NCBI GenBank assembly: GCA_948676835.1 | Contig: CAPOZU010000003.1 | Location: forward strand, 62,001 to 126,000 | Length of the DNA: 64,000 nt | Reading direction: 5' to 3' | Source: an uncultured Clostridia bacterium | GTDB taxonomy: Bacteria > Bacillota > Clostridia > TANB77 > CAG-508 | In this document: piece by piece, positions 1-10,022 of the stretch | How the letters are laid out: each line of letters starts with the position of its first letter | Numbering within the stretch: the first letter of the stretch is position 1 | Position numbers and translations under genes: made by a program | Notes under the pieces: model-generated | The model's database searches: none | Seen by the model: the letters and a program-made list of their open reading frames with translations, nothing else | Told to the model about the DNA's origin: nothing

Positions 1-399
1 TAGGCTTTCTTTTGTTATCATTTTTTGCATTGCAGCTTCAATTGTTGTTACTATAATTTTTTTATCTTTTTTTACTAACTTATTTAATACAGATATTCTT
101 TTAAATAAAGTATCTTTACTTTCAGCAACATAATCGAAACTGATTACATCTCTTTTGGGAAATAATTTAACTTTTTCTCCAAAAAAAGCTAAATCTTTAA
201 TAATTCTTTTTGCTTGCATTTCATTATAAGTGATTATACAAATAGGTTTTTCTGAGTAAAACTTAGTTGCATATGCCAAATGAACTTTGGCGCTATCGGT
301 TAACCCTGATAACATTATAGGTGATGTACCTTTGTTTACTTCAAATAAGTAATCATTGAATTTTTTAACATTTGGTACAGTTTTTATAATAGAATTCAT
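1..399 (-). CDS. mfd: Mfd transcription-repair coupling factor, N-terminal part (runs off left edge)
   Basis: The minus frame opens at the ATG at 399-397 and stays open to base 1, giving 133 residues with no stop. The start MNSIIKTVPNVKKFNDY, followed by a PIMLSGLTDSAKVHLAY segment and an ITYNEMQAKRIIKDL segment, matches the UvrB-like N-terminal domain of Mfd. Mfd displaces stalled RNA polymerase and recruits UvrA. A GAAGG-type ribosome site lies just upstream. The helicase domains are outside the window, so the call rests on the N-terminal domain only. Confidence 0.8.
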   Translation of the reverse strand, partial: MNSIIKTVPNVKKFNDYLFEVNKGTSPIMLSGLTDSAKVHLAYATKFYSEKPICIITYNEMQAKRIIKDLAFFGEKVKLFPKRDVISFDYVAESKDTLFKRISVLNKLVKKDKKIIVTTIEAAMQKMITKESL

Positions 400-482
400 G
401 TTTACCTTCAATTTCCTTTCTTAAAATGACGCAGCTGTTAAATTTTAGCTGTTAAAATTTATTAAATTATATATATGATAAT

Positions 483-499
483 AGGGACAAACTGTCCCT
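483..499 (-). terminator. Short GC hairpin behind the ABC-F gene
   Basis: AGGGACA and TGTCCCT form perfect 7-bp arms around AAC. It lies 35 bases beyond the ABC-F stop and before mfd on the minus strand. The following tract is only moderately T-rich, so termination is probable rather than certain. Confidence 0.45.
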
Positions 500-533
500 A
501 AATTTTATAAAACGCTTTTATATTATATAACAA

Positions 534-2435
534 TTACACTAATTTTTCAAGGTTTTCTTGATATTCTTCCCAAGAATTCATATTATTTTCTATTTCACTT
601 TTTAAAAAGTTTATTTTTTCTTGTATTTCACCAACCTTAATATAATCTGAATACACATCTTCTCTTGTAAGTTCGATTTGAAGATTTGATATCTCTTCTT
701 CCCTTTTAGAAATCTCTTCCTCTATTTTTTTTATCTTCCTTTCTAATTTTTCTTTTTCTTTTAATGGATTTATATAAGTTTGTTTTTTAACCTTTTCAAT
801 TTTTTCTTCTTGTAATTGCACTAAATTTTCAGCATTTCTTTTTTCTAAATAATATTCATATCCATATGGATAGTATGTTACTTTACCATTTTCAAAACTT
901 AAAATTGAATCTGCAATTTTATTTACAAAAAATCTATCATGTGAAACAAATATTAATGTACCTGCATAGCTTTTTAGCATATCTTCTAAACTTTCTTTTC
1001 CTACTATATCCATATGGTTAGTTGGCTCATCAAGTATTAAAAGATTTGGTCCTCTTTTTAATATTTTACAAAGCGAAAGTCTTACTTTTTCTCCACCAGA
1101 TAACATTTTTATTTGTTTAAACACATCATCTCCCGAAAACATAAAAGCACCAAGAGAATTTCTTGCTTCTGTGACTGTAAGTTCTGGAAATTCATCATAA
1201 AAATCATCAAATACTGTTTTTTCTTGGTCTAATCCAAGCATTTGTTGGTCAAAATAGCCTATTTTAACATTATGTCCAAATATATAATTGCCACCTTTTT
1301 TTGCTACATTTCCTACTAAAGTTTTTAATAGAGTTGATTTTCCAGTTCCGTTACTTCCAATTATTCCAAGCTTTTGACCTTTATACAAGCTAACAGAGCA
1401 TCTTGACAAAGTATTTAAATATCCAATTTCTAACTCTTCTACTGTAAGAACATTGTTTCCGCTTTCACATTTTATTTCAAAATTTGTTTTAAATGTTTTT
1501 AAATCATATTTATTAGGGCATTCTACCTTAGCCATTCTTTCAACTTGTTTTAATTTTGATAATGCCATTTTAGCTTTTGTTGGTTTATATCTAAATCTAT
1601 CTGCTATTGCTTCAAGTCTTTTAATTTCTTTTTGTTGAAATTCAAAATCTTTTAATTGTCTTTCATAATTAATTCTTTTTTGTTTTTCAAAAAATTCATA
1701 ATCTCCTGCATATTCAGTAATTGCACCATATTCTATTTCATAAATCTTATCTACAATTTTATTCAAAAACATTCTATCATGAGATACAATTACAACTGCT
1801 TTTGGATAATTTTTTAAATAACTTTCTAGCCATTCAATTGTTGTTATATCTAAATGATTTGTTGGTTCATCTAAAAGCAATAAATCTGGCTTACTCAAAA
1901 GTAATTTTATAAATGCAATTTTGGTTCTTTGTCCCCCTGAAAATTCACTTATTTTTTTGTATTTATCTTCATTTGAAAATCCAAATTTATTTATTGCTGT
2001 TTCATATTCTTTTTTATATGTATATCCATCTAATAATTCATATCTATCATGAAGCTTAGAATACTCTTTTGCAAGTTCTTCTGAAGTATCACTTTGCATT
2101 TTTATTACTGTGTTTTCTATTTTTTTCTCTAAATCTATTATTTCTTGATAAACTTTTAAAATCTCATCAAGCATTGTAATATTATCATCTTCAAAGTCTA
2201 TTTGCTTAAGATATCCAATTTCTTTTACACCTTCCTTATATACACTAAACTTCTCTTCTCCAATTCCTTCTGAAAGAAGCTCATTATTTATAAGTGCTTT
2301 TAATAAGGTAGATTTTCCGCTTCCATTTCTACCTACTATTGCAACTTTTTCTTTTCCTTTAACATTAAAATTTATTTCCTCTAAAATTGTTTCAGCACCA
2401 TATGATACTGAACCATTTGTAATTCTGTAATTCAT
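534..2435 (-). CDS. ABC-F family ATPase with C-terminal coiled coil
   Basis: This cytosolic protein has two fused ABC ATPase domains and no membrane segments, as in ABC-F proteins that act on the ribosome. Walker A sites are GRNGSGKST (about residue 35) and GSNGTGKST. Signatures are SGGQRTKIAF and SGGEKVRLSL, and Walker B segments end DEPTNHLD and DEPTNHMD. The tail from about residue 530 is a charged coiled coil of the Uup/YdiF kind. The role could be translation rescue or drug protection; the subfamily cannot be fixed by eye. Length (633 aa) is normal. It seems to be a single-gene unit between hairpins. Confidence 0.9.
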   Translation of the reverse strand: MNYRITNGSVSYGAETILEEINFNVKGKEKVAIVGRNGSGKSTLLKALINNELLSEGIGEEKFSVYKEGVKEIGYLKQIDFEDDNITMLDEILKVYQEIIDLEKKIENTVIKMQSDTSEELAKEYSKLHDRYELLDGYTYKKEYETAINKFGFSNEDKYKKISEFSGGQRTKIAFIKLLLSKPDLLLLDEPTNHLDITTIEWLESYLKNYPKAVVIVSHDRMFLNKIVDKIYEIEYGAITEYAGDYEFFEKQKRINYERQLKDFEFQQKEIKRLEAIADRFRYKPTKAKMALSKLKQVERMAKVECPNKYDLKTFKTNFEIKCESGNNVLTVEELEIGYLNTLSRCSVSLYKGQKLGIIGSNGTGKSTLLKTLVGNVAKKGGNYIFGHNVKIGYFDQQMLGLDQEKTVFDDFYDEFPELTVTEARNSLGAFMFSGDDVFKQIKMLSGGEKVRLSLCKILKRGPNLLILDEPTNHMDIVGKESLEDMLKSYAGTLIFVSHDRFFVNKIADSILSFENGKVTYYPYGYEYYLEKRNAENLVQLQEEKIEKVKKQTYINPLKEKEKLERKIKKIEEEISKREEEISNLQIELTREDVYSDYIKVGEIQEKINFLKSEIENNMNSWEEYQENLEKLV

Positions 2436-2496
2436 TTTATTTATCCTAACATTTAAATTTCCATAAAATTATACTATATTTTTAACAAGAAATAAA

Positions 2497-2524
2497 GAAA
2501 ATCTAGCATAAATACTAGATTTTC
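2497..2524 (-). terminator. Terminator hairpin after the 117-aa gene
   Basis: GAAAATCTAG and CTAGATTTTC form perfect 10-bp arms around an 8-base loop. It sits directly downstream of the stop at 2532 on the minus strand and is followed by a T-rich stretch. Confidence 0.7.
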
Positions 2525-2531
2525 CTTTATA

Positions 2532-2885
2532 TTAACTGTTTAATTTAACCATTTTTTGTATTTGTTCTAATTTTTTACTATTTATATTTAGTTCTTCATC
2601 TAAAATTGAATTTAATTTAACTTTTTCTGCACCTGTAAAATCAGAAGCATTAATTTTTCCTTCTTTAAATTCTTTATATTTCTTAAAAAATTCTTTTTTA
2701 TCATCTTCTAAATCAGCTTCAATTTCTTCTTCAACTTTTTCTGATATAGCATTAATATCTTCTGCTTTATTTGATTCTTCAGAAGGAGCTATTACTTTTT
2801 TATTAAATATGTTTCTAAAAAAGTTTTTAATTTTATCAAAAATAGATTTAGTAACTACTATTAAACTATTATTTTTCTCTTCCAT
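2532..2885 (-). CDS. Small charged protein of unknown function, co-transcribed with the helicase
   Basis: This 117-residue protein is not recognised. The N-terminal 35 residues are basic and partly hydrophobic (KSIFDKIKNFFRNIFNKK). The middle is very acidic (EKVEEEIEADLEDDKKEFF) and the C-terminal third looks helical. It starts 8 bases after the helicase stop, so the two genes almost certainly share a transcript. A partner or adaptor role for the helicase is only an inference from position. Confidence 0.55.
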   Translation of the reverse strand: MEEKNNSLIVVTKSIFDKIKNFFRNIFNKKVIAPSEESNKAEDINAISEKVEEEIEADLEDDKKEFFKKYKEFKEGKINASDFTGAEKVKLNSILDEELNINSKKLEQIQKMVKLNS

Positions 2886-2893
2886 ATTCCCTC

Positions 2894-5800
2894 CTAAAGT
2901 TCAATAAAATCAGAGTCATCTTGCTCTCTATATTTAATAGCACCAATTGGTTCATTATTTATTTTTTTATTATATTCTTCTAGTTCAGGTATTTCTCCCT
3001 GATTGTAATGTTCTTTATTTTTTGATACTCTTGCTATAATTTCGTTTATTCTTTTCTCTGTATATTGAATCATTTTACTTCTATCTATGTTAGCCGCATC
3101 AAGCTGTCTTCCTGCTGTTGCGGAAAGTTCAAAAATTCTATCTAAAGCTTTTGAATTTTTTCTTAAATCACCTATCAATTTTTCATGTTCAACTCTAACC
3201 ATTGGTAAAGTTCTATACATTGATAAAGCACTATCTATTACTCTATCAATTTCTCTTTCAAATTCATTTTTTTCAGATATACCTGCTGCTCTACATATCA
3301 TTGTTATACTAGCTTTTGGATTTTTTATTAGTGTTTCAATTATTGATTTAGTTTTTTGCAAATCAGGATGTAATTCTTTGGCAACATTACGTCCTGCTAA
3401 ATCATATCTAGTTGAAGTATCTCTATGAATACCTTGGTTATTAAATCCTCTTCTATCAAATCCATCTATATCTCTTTCATCATTTCCATATCTAGCTGCT
3501 TGTATTTGTTTTGTAGTAGCCACTCTATGTTCTTTTGGTGTAAGAGTTGTTCCATTGCTATATAAACCATTTAAAGTTCTTACTACTCCTGGAGTTATTT
3601 CGCCATAAGTATCATTTCCTTTAAATAGAAACTCGTGGACATCTCTGCCTTCTGGATTTAACTTTGATCTAATAATTGAATATTCACCATTTGGTTTCTG
3701 TTCATGCCAATATCCTTGCCTATCAAATCCTGTTCTAGGATTAATACCTTCATGATTAAATCCTAGAGGATCTGTTTGGCTTTCTTTTCCTGTATCTGGA
3801 TCAACATATACCCATGATATTGTTTCCTCTCCATCTTTTCCAACGCTTGTTCTAGGTGAAAAATGTCTTTCATCATAAGATTTTCCTGTAACTCTATGAA
3901 TTCCTTGTTCATTAAATCCATATTTATCAAAACCAGAAAAATCTCTTCCATCTGGCAAGCATCCATAATAATCTTTTCTATACTCGTCTGTTTCTGGTCC
4001 ATCAAATCTTGTGCCTGTATATATGTTAAATGCAAATGTATTTTCTAATACACCTCTAACAATAAATCCAAGGCTATTAGTTCTTTTTTGTAAAGATTCT
4101 CTACCTTCTTTGCTCTTTGTGTCTATAATTCCAAGCTTAATTAACATTGAAGTAGTATTTTCATCAATTTCTTCAGAAGTAACCTTTTTCTTTCCTTGAG
4201 TTTTGCATAAGTCTTGAGATATTGTTTCTCTTATTGTTCCTTTTAATTTCTTTAGTGCAGTTTTATCATCTGCAATTCCTAAAAGTACATCTCTAGTAAA
4301 TCTATAACTTTTTCCTAATTCAAATTTTCCATCAGAATCAAGTCCAATATCTTGTAAAAACAATTCATCTAAAACTTTATCTTTTAATACTTCATCTTGT
4401 ACATTATCAATAAAGCTTTGCAAGCTAGAATCTTCTTTGATTGTATCTGCACTTATTTCTATATTATTTTTTCTTAAAATATCTAATATTTTTATTAACT
4501 TTTCTGTATCAGGTCTTTCTGCTGTTTTAGCACGTGTGCTTATTTTTCCTGAATAGCTTAAGAATTTCTTTTCTTCCTCTGATAAATCTAAGAATGAAAA
4601 ACACTCTTTTCCAGCTTCTGCTTTGAACTTTTCATGATTTCTCATAAAGTTTCCTGCAATATCAAATATTACTGGTCTTTCTTTTTTTCCATTAGCAGAA
4701 AGACATCTTCCTATTTGTTGCAAAAGAATTATTCTTGGTTCATTTTCTTTTTTATCGTTTTGAGCAATAGGTTTATTCATAAGCAAAGCTTTTATACCAT
4801 CTGGGTGAAATCCTTCATTAAACTTGCTTACTGCTGCAATAATTTTCATTGGTCCTGTTTTTGTAGAAGCTTCCATAAATCTTTGTAATATATTTTGATT
4901 TTCTTTATCTGTAAATGCTGTACTATGCACTGCAGAAACATCTGGTGTGTGACTTTTAAATAAACCTTTTATTTCTTCAATTTTACCTTGTATATATCCT
5001 TTAGCTCTTTCCTTCTTTTGTTCAGGAGTTTCACCTTTTGGACCTTTATCCATAGGTTCGATAAAAGTAATTGCTTTACTATGAGAAATTCCTCTTTTTT
5101 CTACTTCTAAACTCATTATTGAAGAAATTCTTTCAGCTTTTAGTTTTTGCCATTCTTCACTATTTAACATTTCTGAAGCAATTTGTATCAATTTAGCATC
5201 TGTATATCCTTCTTTTATTCCTTGATTAACAGCTTTTCTTACACTTGATAAAATTTCTCTCAAGCTTTTTTCTACATTTGCTTCATCTTCTTGCTTTAAA
5301 CTATCTTTTTCTTGTTGAGTAAGAGTTTCATTATAATCTATAAGTGGATCTTTTCTAATTACTTTAAGCATATTTAAGAAATTGTTTTCTGCACTTGATA
5401 AATTATTTTGTGCATTTATATATGCATTTGAACCACTTCTTGCTTTATAAACTTTTGTTATTGCTTTAATATACTCATTAAGAGCTTTTTCATATTCTGG
5501 TGTTTCATCTAAAGTACAATTAAAATGTACAACCTCTGGTGGCATTATATGTCCTTGTTCAATTGCTTTTAAAAGTGGCATATTTCCAGCCAAATATTTT
5601 TTCTCTCTAATTTCTTTTACACTAAAACCAGTTCCATCTAATAGGCTTAAATCTCTCATCATGTCTTTTTCATCTACATCTCTTTCAGGTGTAGCTGTAA
5701 TTGCAAGCACATCCGCTTTAGAAGATTGTACAAGTTTTTTTACTTTATCCCACCATTTTTCTGCTCCAGTTCTATGTGCCTCATCAAAAATTATAAAACT

Positions 5801-6433
5801 TGCTTTAATTTCTTTAATTTCTTTATCTGTTCTTCTTTCTAAATCTGAATATGTTGTAAAAGTTACTCCTGGAAATGCTTTTTCTGCAATTCTTTCCATT
5901 TGAGTAGATTCTATTTTTTCTAAAGTTTTATTCATTGCGCCTTTTACAACATCTTCAATCTGATAGCTTTCTCCAGAATCTATTAAATCTTGAGTAACAC
6001 TTGAAATTACTTCATCTATGCTAAGAGCTTCTATATTTATTCTTGAGTTCATCTTTCCAATTATTCTTGATATTACATCTTTTGCGTTTGACTCAGTTAT
6101 TTCTCCATTTTCTCTAATATCTTGAATTAAATATTCAGGAGCAATTACATTTTGAGCCATATGTAACTGGAATTGATATAATATTATATTTGTAGGGCTA
6201 AAATAATACATAGGTAAATTGCTTAGAACACCATCTTCTATATCAGGTTGTCCTAATCCATTTTCTTCATTATAGCTATTTGCCTTTTTTATAATTTGAT
6301 CCATGGCTAAAAAAGATTTACCGCCACCTGTTGCTAAAATAACACCAGCAAATCTTTTATCATTGCTATACAATGAATCAATATTTTGAGCCATTGTAAT
6401 TTGATGATCTCTTAAATTAATTTGTACTTCCAT
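2894..6433 (-). CDS. Large SF2 DEAH-box helicase with C-terminal GFD/GIH repeats
   Basis: The N-terminal 600 residues are a superfamily 2 helicase/translocase core: ATGGGKS at 34-40, DEAH at 217-220, TAT at 246-248 and QQIGRC at 572-577. Unlike typical helicases, residues about 834-1016 hold several short repeats of the form GFDxxGFNxxGIHRxTGxxYD, which I cannot assign to a named domain. The last 160 residues are charged and helical. Nearby genes give no clear pathway. It could be a nucleic-acid translocase in defence or repair, but nothing here proves that. Confidence 0.75.
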   Translation of the reverse strand: MEVQINLRDHQITMAQNIDSLYSNDKRFAGVILATGGGKSFLAMDQIIKKANSYNEENGLGQPDIEDGVLSNLPMYYFSPTNIILYQFQLHMAQNVIAPEYLIQDIRENGEITESNAKDVISRIIGKMNSRINIEALSIDEVISSVTQDLIDSGESYQIEDVVKGAMNKTLEKIESTQMERIAEKAFPGVTFTTYSDLERRTDKEIKEIKASFIIFDEAHRTGAEKWWDKVKKLVQSSKADVLAITATPERDVDEKDMMRDLSLLDGTGFSVKEIREKKYLAGNMPLLKAIEQGHIMPPEVVHFNCTLDETPEYEKALNEYIKAITKVYKARSGSNAYINAQNNLSSAENNFLNMLKVIRKDPLIDYNETLTQQEKDSLKQEDEANVEKSLREILSSVRKAVNQGIKEGYTDAKLIQIASEMLNSEEWQKLKAERISSIMSLEVEKRGISHSKAITFIEPMDKGPKGETPEQKKERAKGYIQGKIEEIKGLFKSHTPDVSAVHSTAFTDKENQNILQRFMEASTKTGPMKIIAAVSKFNEGFHPDGIKALLMNKPIAQNDKKENEPRIILLQQIGRCLSANGKKERPVIFDIAGNFMRNHEKFKAEAGKECFSFLDLSEEEKKFLSYSGKISTRAKTAERPDTEKLIKILDILRKNNIEISADTIKEDSSLQSFIDNVQDEVLKDKVLDELFLQDIGLDSDGKFELGKSYRFTRDVLLGIADDKTALKKLKGTIRETISQDLCKTQGKKKVTSEEIDENTTSMLIKLGIIDTKSKEGRESLQKRTNSLGFIVRGVLENTFAFNIYTGTRFDGPETDEYRKDYYGCLPDGRDFSGFDKYGFNEQGIHRVTGKSYDERHFSPRTSVGKDGEETISWVYVDPDTGKESQTDPLGFNHEGINPRTGFDRQGYWHEQKPNGEYSIIRSKLNPEGRDVHEFLFKGNDTYGEITPGVVRTLNGLYSNGTTLTPKEHRVATTKQIQAARYGNDERDIDGFDRRGFNNQGIHRDTSTRYDLAGRNVAKELHPDLQKTKSIIETLIKNPKASITMICRAAGISEKNEFEREIDRVIDSALSMYRTLPMVRVEHEKLIGDLRKNSKALDRIFELSATAGRQLDAANIDRSKMIQYTEKRINEIIARVSKNKEHYNQGEIPELEEYNKKINNEPIGAIKYREQDDSDFIEL

Positions 6434-6518
6434 AGTTTTTTCCTTTTAAAATTATACTTATATATTTTATTATATGATTAATTGCATTTTTTTTCTATTA
6501 CAAATAAGTTAAACTTTT

Positions 6519-6547
6519 TTTACATTTAGCTTTATTTCTGCTATAAT
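6519..6547 (+). promoter_or_regulatory. Sigma-A promoter placed for a leaderless mRNA
   Basis: TTTACA at 6519-6524 and TATAAT at 6542-6547 are separated by 17 bases. The ATG of the next gene is at 6554, about where transcription should begin, and no Shine-Dalgarno sequence lies between. Confidence 0.7.
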
Positions 6548-6553
6548 AGCTTT

Positions 6554-7465
6554 ATGGAAAAAGAAAGATATAATCATTTAAATACATATTTAAAAAACAA
6601 GTTTGGTGAAAGAACACTAAAAATTTGCATTGATGGTGGTTTTACTTGCCCTAATAGAGATGGAAAGATTTCAAAAAATGGATGCATTTTTTGTAGTGAA
6701 AAGGGTTCTGGTGAACATATAAAATCTCAAAACATTACTAATCAAATTACCAATCACTTTAACAGTTATAAAGCAAAAAGGGCAAATAAATTTATTGCAT
6801 ACTTTCAGAATTTTACTAATACATATGATTCTATAGAAAACTTAAAAGAAAAGTATGATAGTAGCTTAATAGATAATAGGATTGTTGCTTTAGCTATTGC
6901 CACTCGCCCAGATTGTATTAATGAAGAAGTTTGTAAGTTACTTTCATCTTACAAAAATAAAGTTGATGTGTGGGTTGAACTTGGACTCCAAACTTCAAAT
7001 GATGAAATTGGAAAAATAATTAATAGAGGTTACAATAGCAGCACTTTTACACAAGCTGTAAAACTTTTGAATAAATATAATATTGAAATCATAACTCATT
7101 TAATGGTAGGTCTTCCAAATGAGTCTTTTGATGATTTAAAAAACACAGTAGAATTTATAAATAAACACGATATTCAAGGAATAAAAATTCATTCAACATA
7201 TGTAATTGAAAATACCGTGCTTTGCAAAATGTACAAAAACGTTTCCTATACTCCAATCACTTTGGATTATTATATAGAAACCGCTTCATATATTTTAACT
7301 CATATTAATCCTAAAATCATAATTCATAAAATTTCTGGTGACGCTCCAAAAGATTTACTTGTAGCACCTAGCTGGAACTTGCACAAAAAATGGATTATTA
7401 ATGGAATTGATAAATATTTAAGAGAACATGATTTATGGCAAGGAAAATATTATATTTCGTATTGA
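6554..7465 (+). CDS. Radical SAM protein of the TIGR01212/YhcC family
   Basis: The N-terminal part holds the family motif GGFTCPNRDG followed by GCIFC, a radical SAM cysteine cluster with a long first spacing. Further family marks are the AIATRPDCI and WVELGLQTSND segments. Length (303 aa) is usual. Members are predicted iron-sulphur enzymes whose substrate is not established. The start is fixed by the promoter, which puts the first transcribed base at or near the ATG. The 3' end overlaps the convergent peptidase-like gene by 16 bases. Confidence 0.85.
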   Translation: MEKERYNHLNTYLKNKFGERTLKICIDGGFTCPNRDGKISKNGCIFCSEKGSGEHIKSQNITNQITNHFNSYKAKRANKFIAYFQNFTNTYDSIENLKEKYDSSLIDNRIVALAIATRPDCINEEVCKLLSSYKNKVDVWVELGLQTSNDEIGKIINRGYNSSTFTQAVKLLNKYNIEIITHLMVGLPNESFDDLKNTVEFINKHDIQGIKIHSTYVIENTVLCKMYKNVSYTPITLDYYIETASYILTHINPKIIIHKISGDAPKDLLVAPSWNLHKKWIINGIDKYLREHDLWQGKYYISY

Positions 7466-8758
7466 ACAGTATCTATAAATACATCTTTTCCGCCCATTCC
7501 GTCATCTATTTCACTTCTTATAGGTACAATTACATATTTCTTATCACTTTTTATATCATAATAGTATTTTACATCTTCATCAGCAGTAACATTTTCTAAT
7601 TTACTACTAGCTAAAGCTCTTTCTTTTACACTTTTAGTATTAACTGAATTTCTGTTAATAGAAAATTTTTCTTTATTTGCTATAGCATTTTTTTGTTTTT
7701 CTACATCAATATTATTATCATATATAGCAACTATTTTATTATCTTTTATTTTAGCTAGATAACCTGCATCTGTATAAAAATCTCCTACTTTAAGTGCAAC
7801 ATATATATAATCTATTTGTTTAATATCTTCTTTGTTACTTGCACATATAGAATACATTGAGTTTTTTCCTATAGCATAATTATTTATATCAAACTCACTA
7901 TCATATTGTTTTAAATAATCTATAACAATATCTTCTTCATTTTTATTAATTTCTATTTTATTTTTTAAAATATTATCATCACTTCTTAAATCTTTACTAT
8001 ATGTATCTGCTATAGAATTTAATTCGCTATTAATGTATCTATTTATTATCATATTATCATTTACAGATTCATCATGACGAACTAAATAACATTTTCTTAT
8101 AGAATCATTACCAACTAAGACAAAATATAAATCTGAGTTTGCATAATCCATAGAATCCCATACACCTGCTCCTTCTTTAAGTTTTGAATGGAATCTCTCT
8201 GACCATCTTTCTCCTAATCCATATGATATTTCATCTGCAAAACCTATTGCTAGCTTAACTCCTCCTTCTCCTGCTGTATTATAAGTTAAAGAGTCATATG
8301 AAAAATTCCCATCTTCTCCGGCAGTTTCACAGGCAATATAAGTTACTAAAACCGTATTATTACTCCACATATTTTTAGCAATATCAGGTATTCCGATCAT
8401 TTCATATGCTCCTTCGTTATGTGTTTTAAAAGTTGATAATCCTGTATAACTTGTATATGATATAGAATCTACACTTCCATGAGTACAAAATAATTGTACT
8501 TTAGAATTTAAATTTCCGACAAAGAGTAAGATAGCTTGGATCTACAAGTTTTCTTGTTCCATAATATCCCATTTCTTCATAATAATTTGCGGCAGTATAT
8601 GTAAGATTTGTTGTTGTTACTGAGGGTAAAATCCCAAATTGTCCTGTATTATTTTCTGTTCCCACAGTAACTCCATTATTAACTGCAAAAGAACAATTAA
8701 TCAAAATAAGTAACACCAGTTGAATAAGTATTAAAATACTTACTATTTTCTTTTTCAT
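7450..8758 (-). CDS. Secreted clan-CD (caspase/gingipain-fold) peptidase-like protein, split by a CGG +1 shift
   Basis: Two overlapping-frame ORFs (8501-8758 and 7450-8400, whose frame stays open upstream to 8520) make one protein of about 435 residues. It begins with a signal peptide (MKKKIVSILILIQLVLL). After the join, the motif FCTHGSVD and, about 40 residues on, TYIACETAG reproduce the His-Gly...Ala-Cys dyad of clan-CD cysteine peptidases, followed by an AIGF segment typical of the fold. The frame breaks at the in-frame CGG (8518-8516). Skipping C reads TGT GGA AAT and restores the frame. The family is inferred from the dyad only; no substrate can be named. Confidence 0.65.
8516..8518 (-). 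other. CGG frameshift site A (peptidase-like gene)
   Basis: Codon 81 is CGG. In frame 0 it is followed within a few codons by TAA. Skipping its C gives GGA (Gly) and continues directly into the frame carrying the catalytic His-Gly motif. Confidence 0.8.
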
Positions 8759-8806
8759 AAGAAAACCTCCTTTTATAAATTTATTAATATATTGGATTAT
8801 ATTAAT

Positions 8807-9881
8807 CTAGTTAAGAGTTTCTAAAAAATTAATGTTTATCTTTACCGCAAAATATGGTTTTTCTTTATCTTTTTCTTTTATAAACATATAGCATGGCTTG
8901 CAAAAATTTAATACACGTGCGTTTGAAGGATAACCTCCTATACTATCAGTTAGTAATAATGATTCGCTAAGTAGTTCTCCTCCCTTTGGATTCATAGAAA
9001 ATTGTATATTTTGTATGGCAGAAGCTAGCCATGTTCCGTGTATTATTTATTTCTTTTCCACAAAGTTCTTCATAATTTATTATAAAATTTATATTCATAT
9101 AAGGAAGGTATATAATATCTATATCTTGAAATTCTTTTGTTTCTTCATATGTATTTTCTAATTCTAAAACTTTTTTATAAGTTTCATCAAAATCGCCAGT
9201 GCTTGAAATATTAGCCAAAATTATTTCTTCATTTTCTTTAGTTTTTAACCTTGCTGCATATTCCCATTCTTCGTTTTCTTTATTCCAGCCATAATACATC
9301 ACTTCAACATTTTTATATAATGATTTATCGCTTTCTTCATCTATTCCAAAGCATTTAATTTTTTTATCAGTATTTCCAAAATTCATATCTTTTAAATCAT
9401 CAAATATTTCTAAAAATTCAAATTTCTTATTTAATGCAGTATATATTGTAATTCCATTTTTTCTATTAAAATCTATATTATCTAAAACAGCAGAATTTTT
9501 TCCGAATTTCTTTTTCATATCTTGTTTTATTTCTTCTTTTAAACTAGGAGCTGTTTCTGCAACTTTTATATAATAACTATCTTCTGATAACATATCTTTT
9601 GTAAAGTTTTGTTCATTTAATTTATCTATAAGTTCTGAATTATAGTCTTTTAATTCAATCTCTTTTCCATATTGATTTATTAATTCGTTCCAGGCAAGTT
9701 GAAAACTCCCACACCAAATAGTATCCATATCACTTTCACCTTTAGCACCACTATAAAAAACTGGTTTTGGATTTTTAGGTATCCTAATTGTAATTTTATT
9801 AAATCTAAAAAATACTCCAAGTATTAGAAATGCTATGATTAATATTATAATTAATATAGTTTTTAAATTTTTTTTCTTCAT
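8807..9881 (-). CDS. Membrane-anchored or secreted protein with serpin-like C-terminal features, split by a CGG +1 shift
   Basis: The first ORF (8967-9881) has an N-terminal membrane segment (IIILIIAFLILGVFF) and a conserved-looking IWCGSFQLAWNEL block. Its last 22 codons are junk-like. Skipping the C of CGG at 9038-9036 gives TGTWLASAIQNIQFSMNP and then the frame of 8807-8995, ending KPYFAVKININFLETLN. The blocks QNIQFSMNPKGGELLSES and CYMFIKEKDKEKPYF recall the hinge and C-terminal strand of serpins, but the match is weak and the reactive loop is not certain. It lies 48 bases upstream of the peptidase-like gene, so a protease-inhibitor pair is possible. Confidence 0.55.
9036..9038 (-). other. 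CGG frameshift site B (serpin-like gene)
   Basis: The break codon is CGG in the context ACA CGG AAC. Skipping C gives ACA GGA ACA and joins both halves without a stop. Confidence 0.8.
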
Positions 9882-9985
9882 ATATTTTACTTCCTTTCAT
9901 ATTTGTTATTGTATTGCAATTTCAATATATCATATAAAATTTTTTATTGCTATAAAAATGTAAAAAAAAGAAAAACAAGAGTTAG

Positions 9986-10010
9986 TGAAGTGAACCCCAT
10001 TTTGTTCACA
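9986..10010. repeat. Left inverted repeat of the IS
   Basis: This 25-bp end is perfectly complementary to 10681-10705. Confidence 0.95.
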
Positions 10011-10022
10011 CAAAAAAGTAAG

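Noticed and set aside
1453..1638. Short ORFs opposite large genes
   Set aside because: They lie antisense to well-supported proteins, lack ribosome sites and have no domain character. This applies to many similar ORFs throughout the window.
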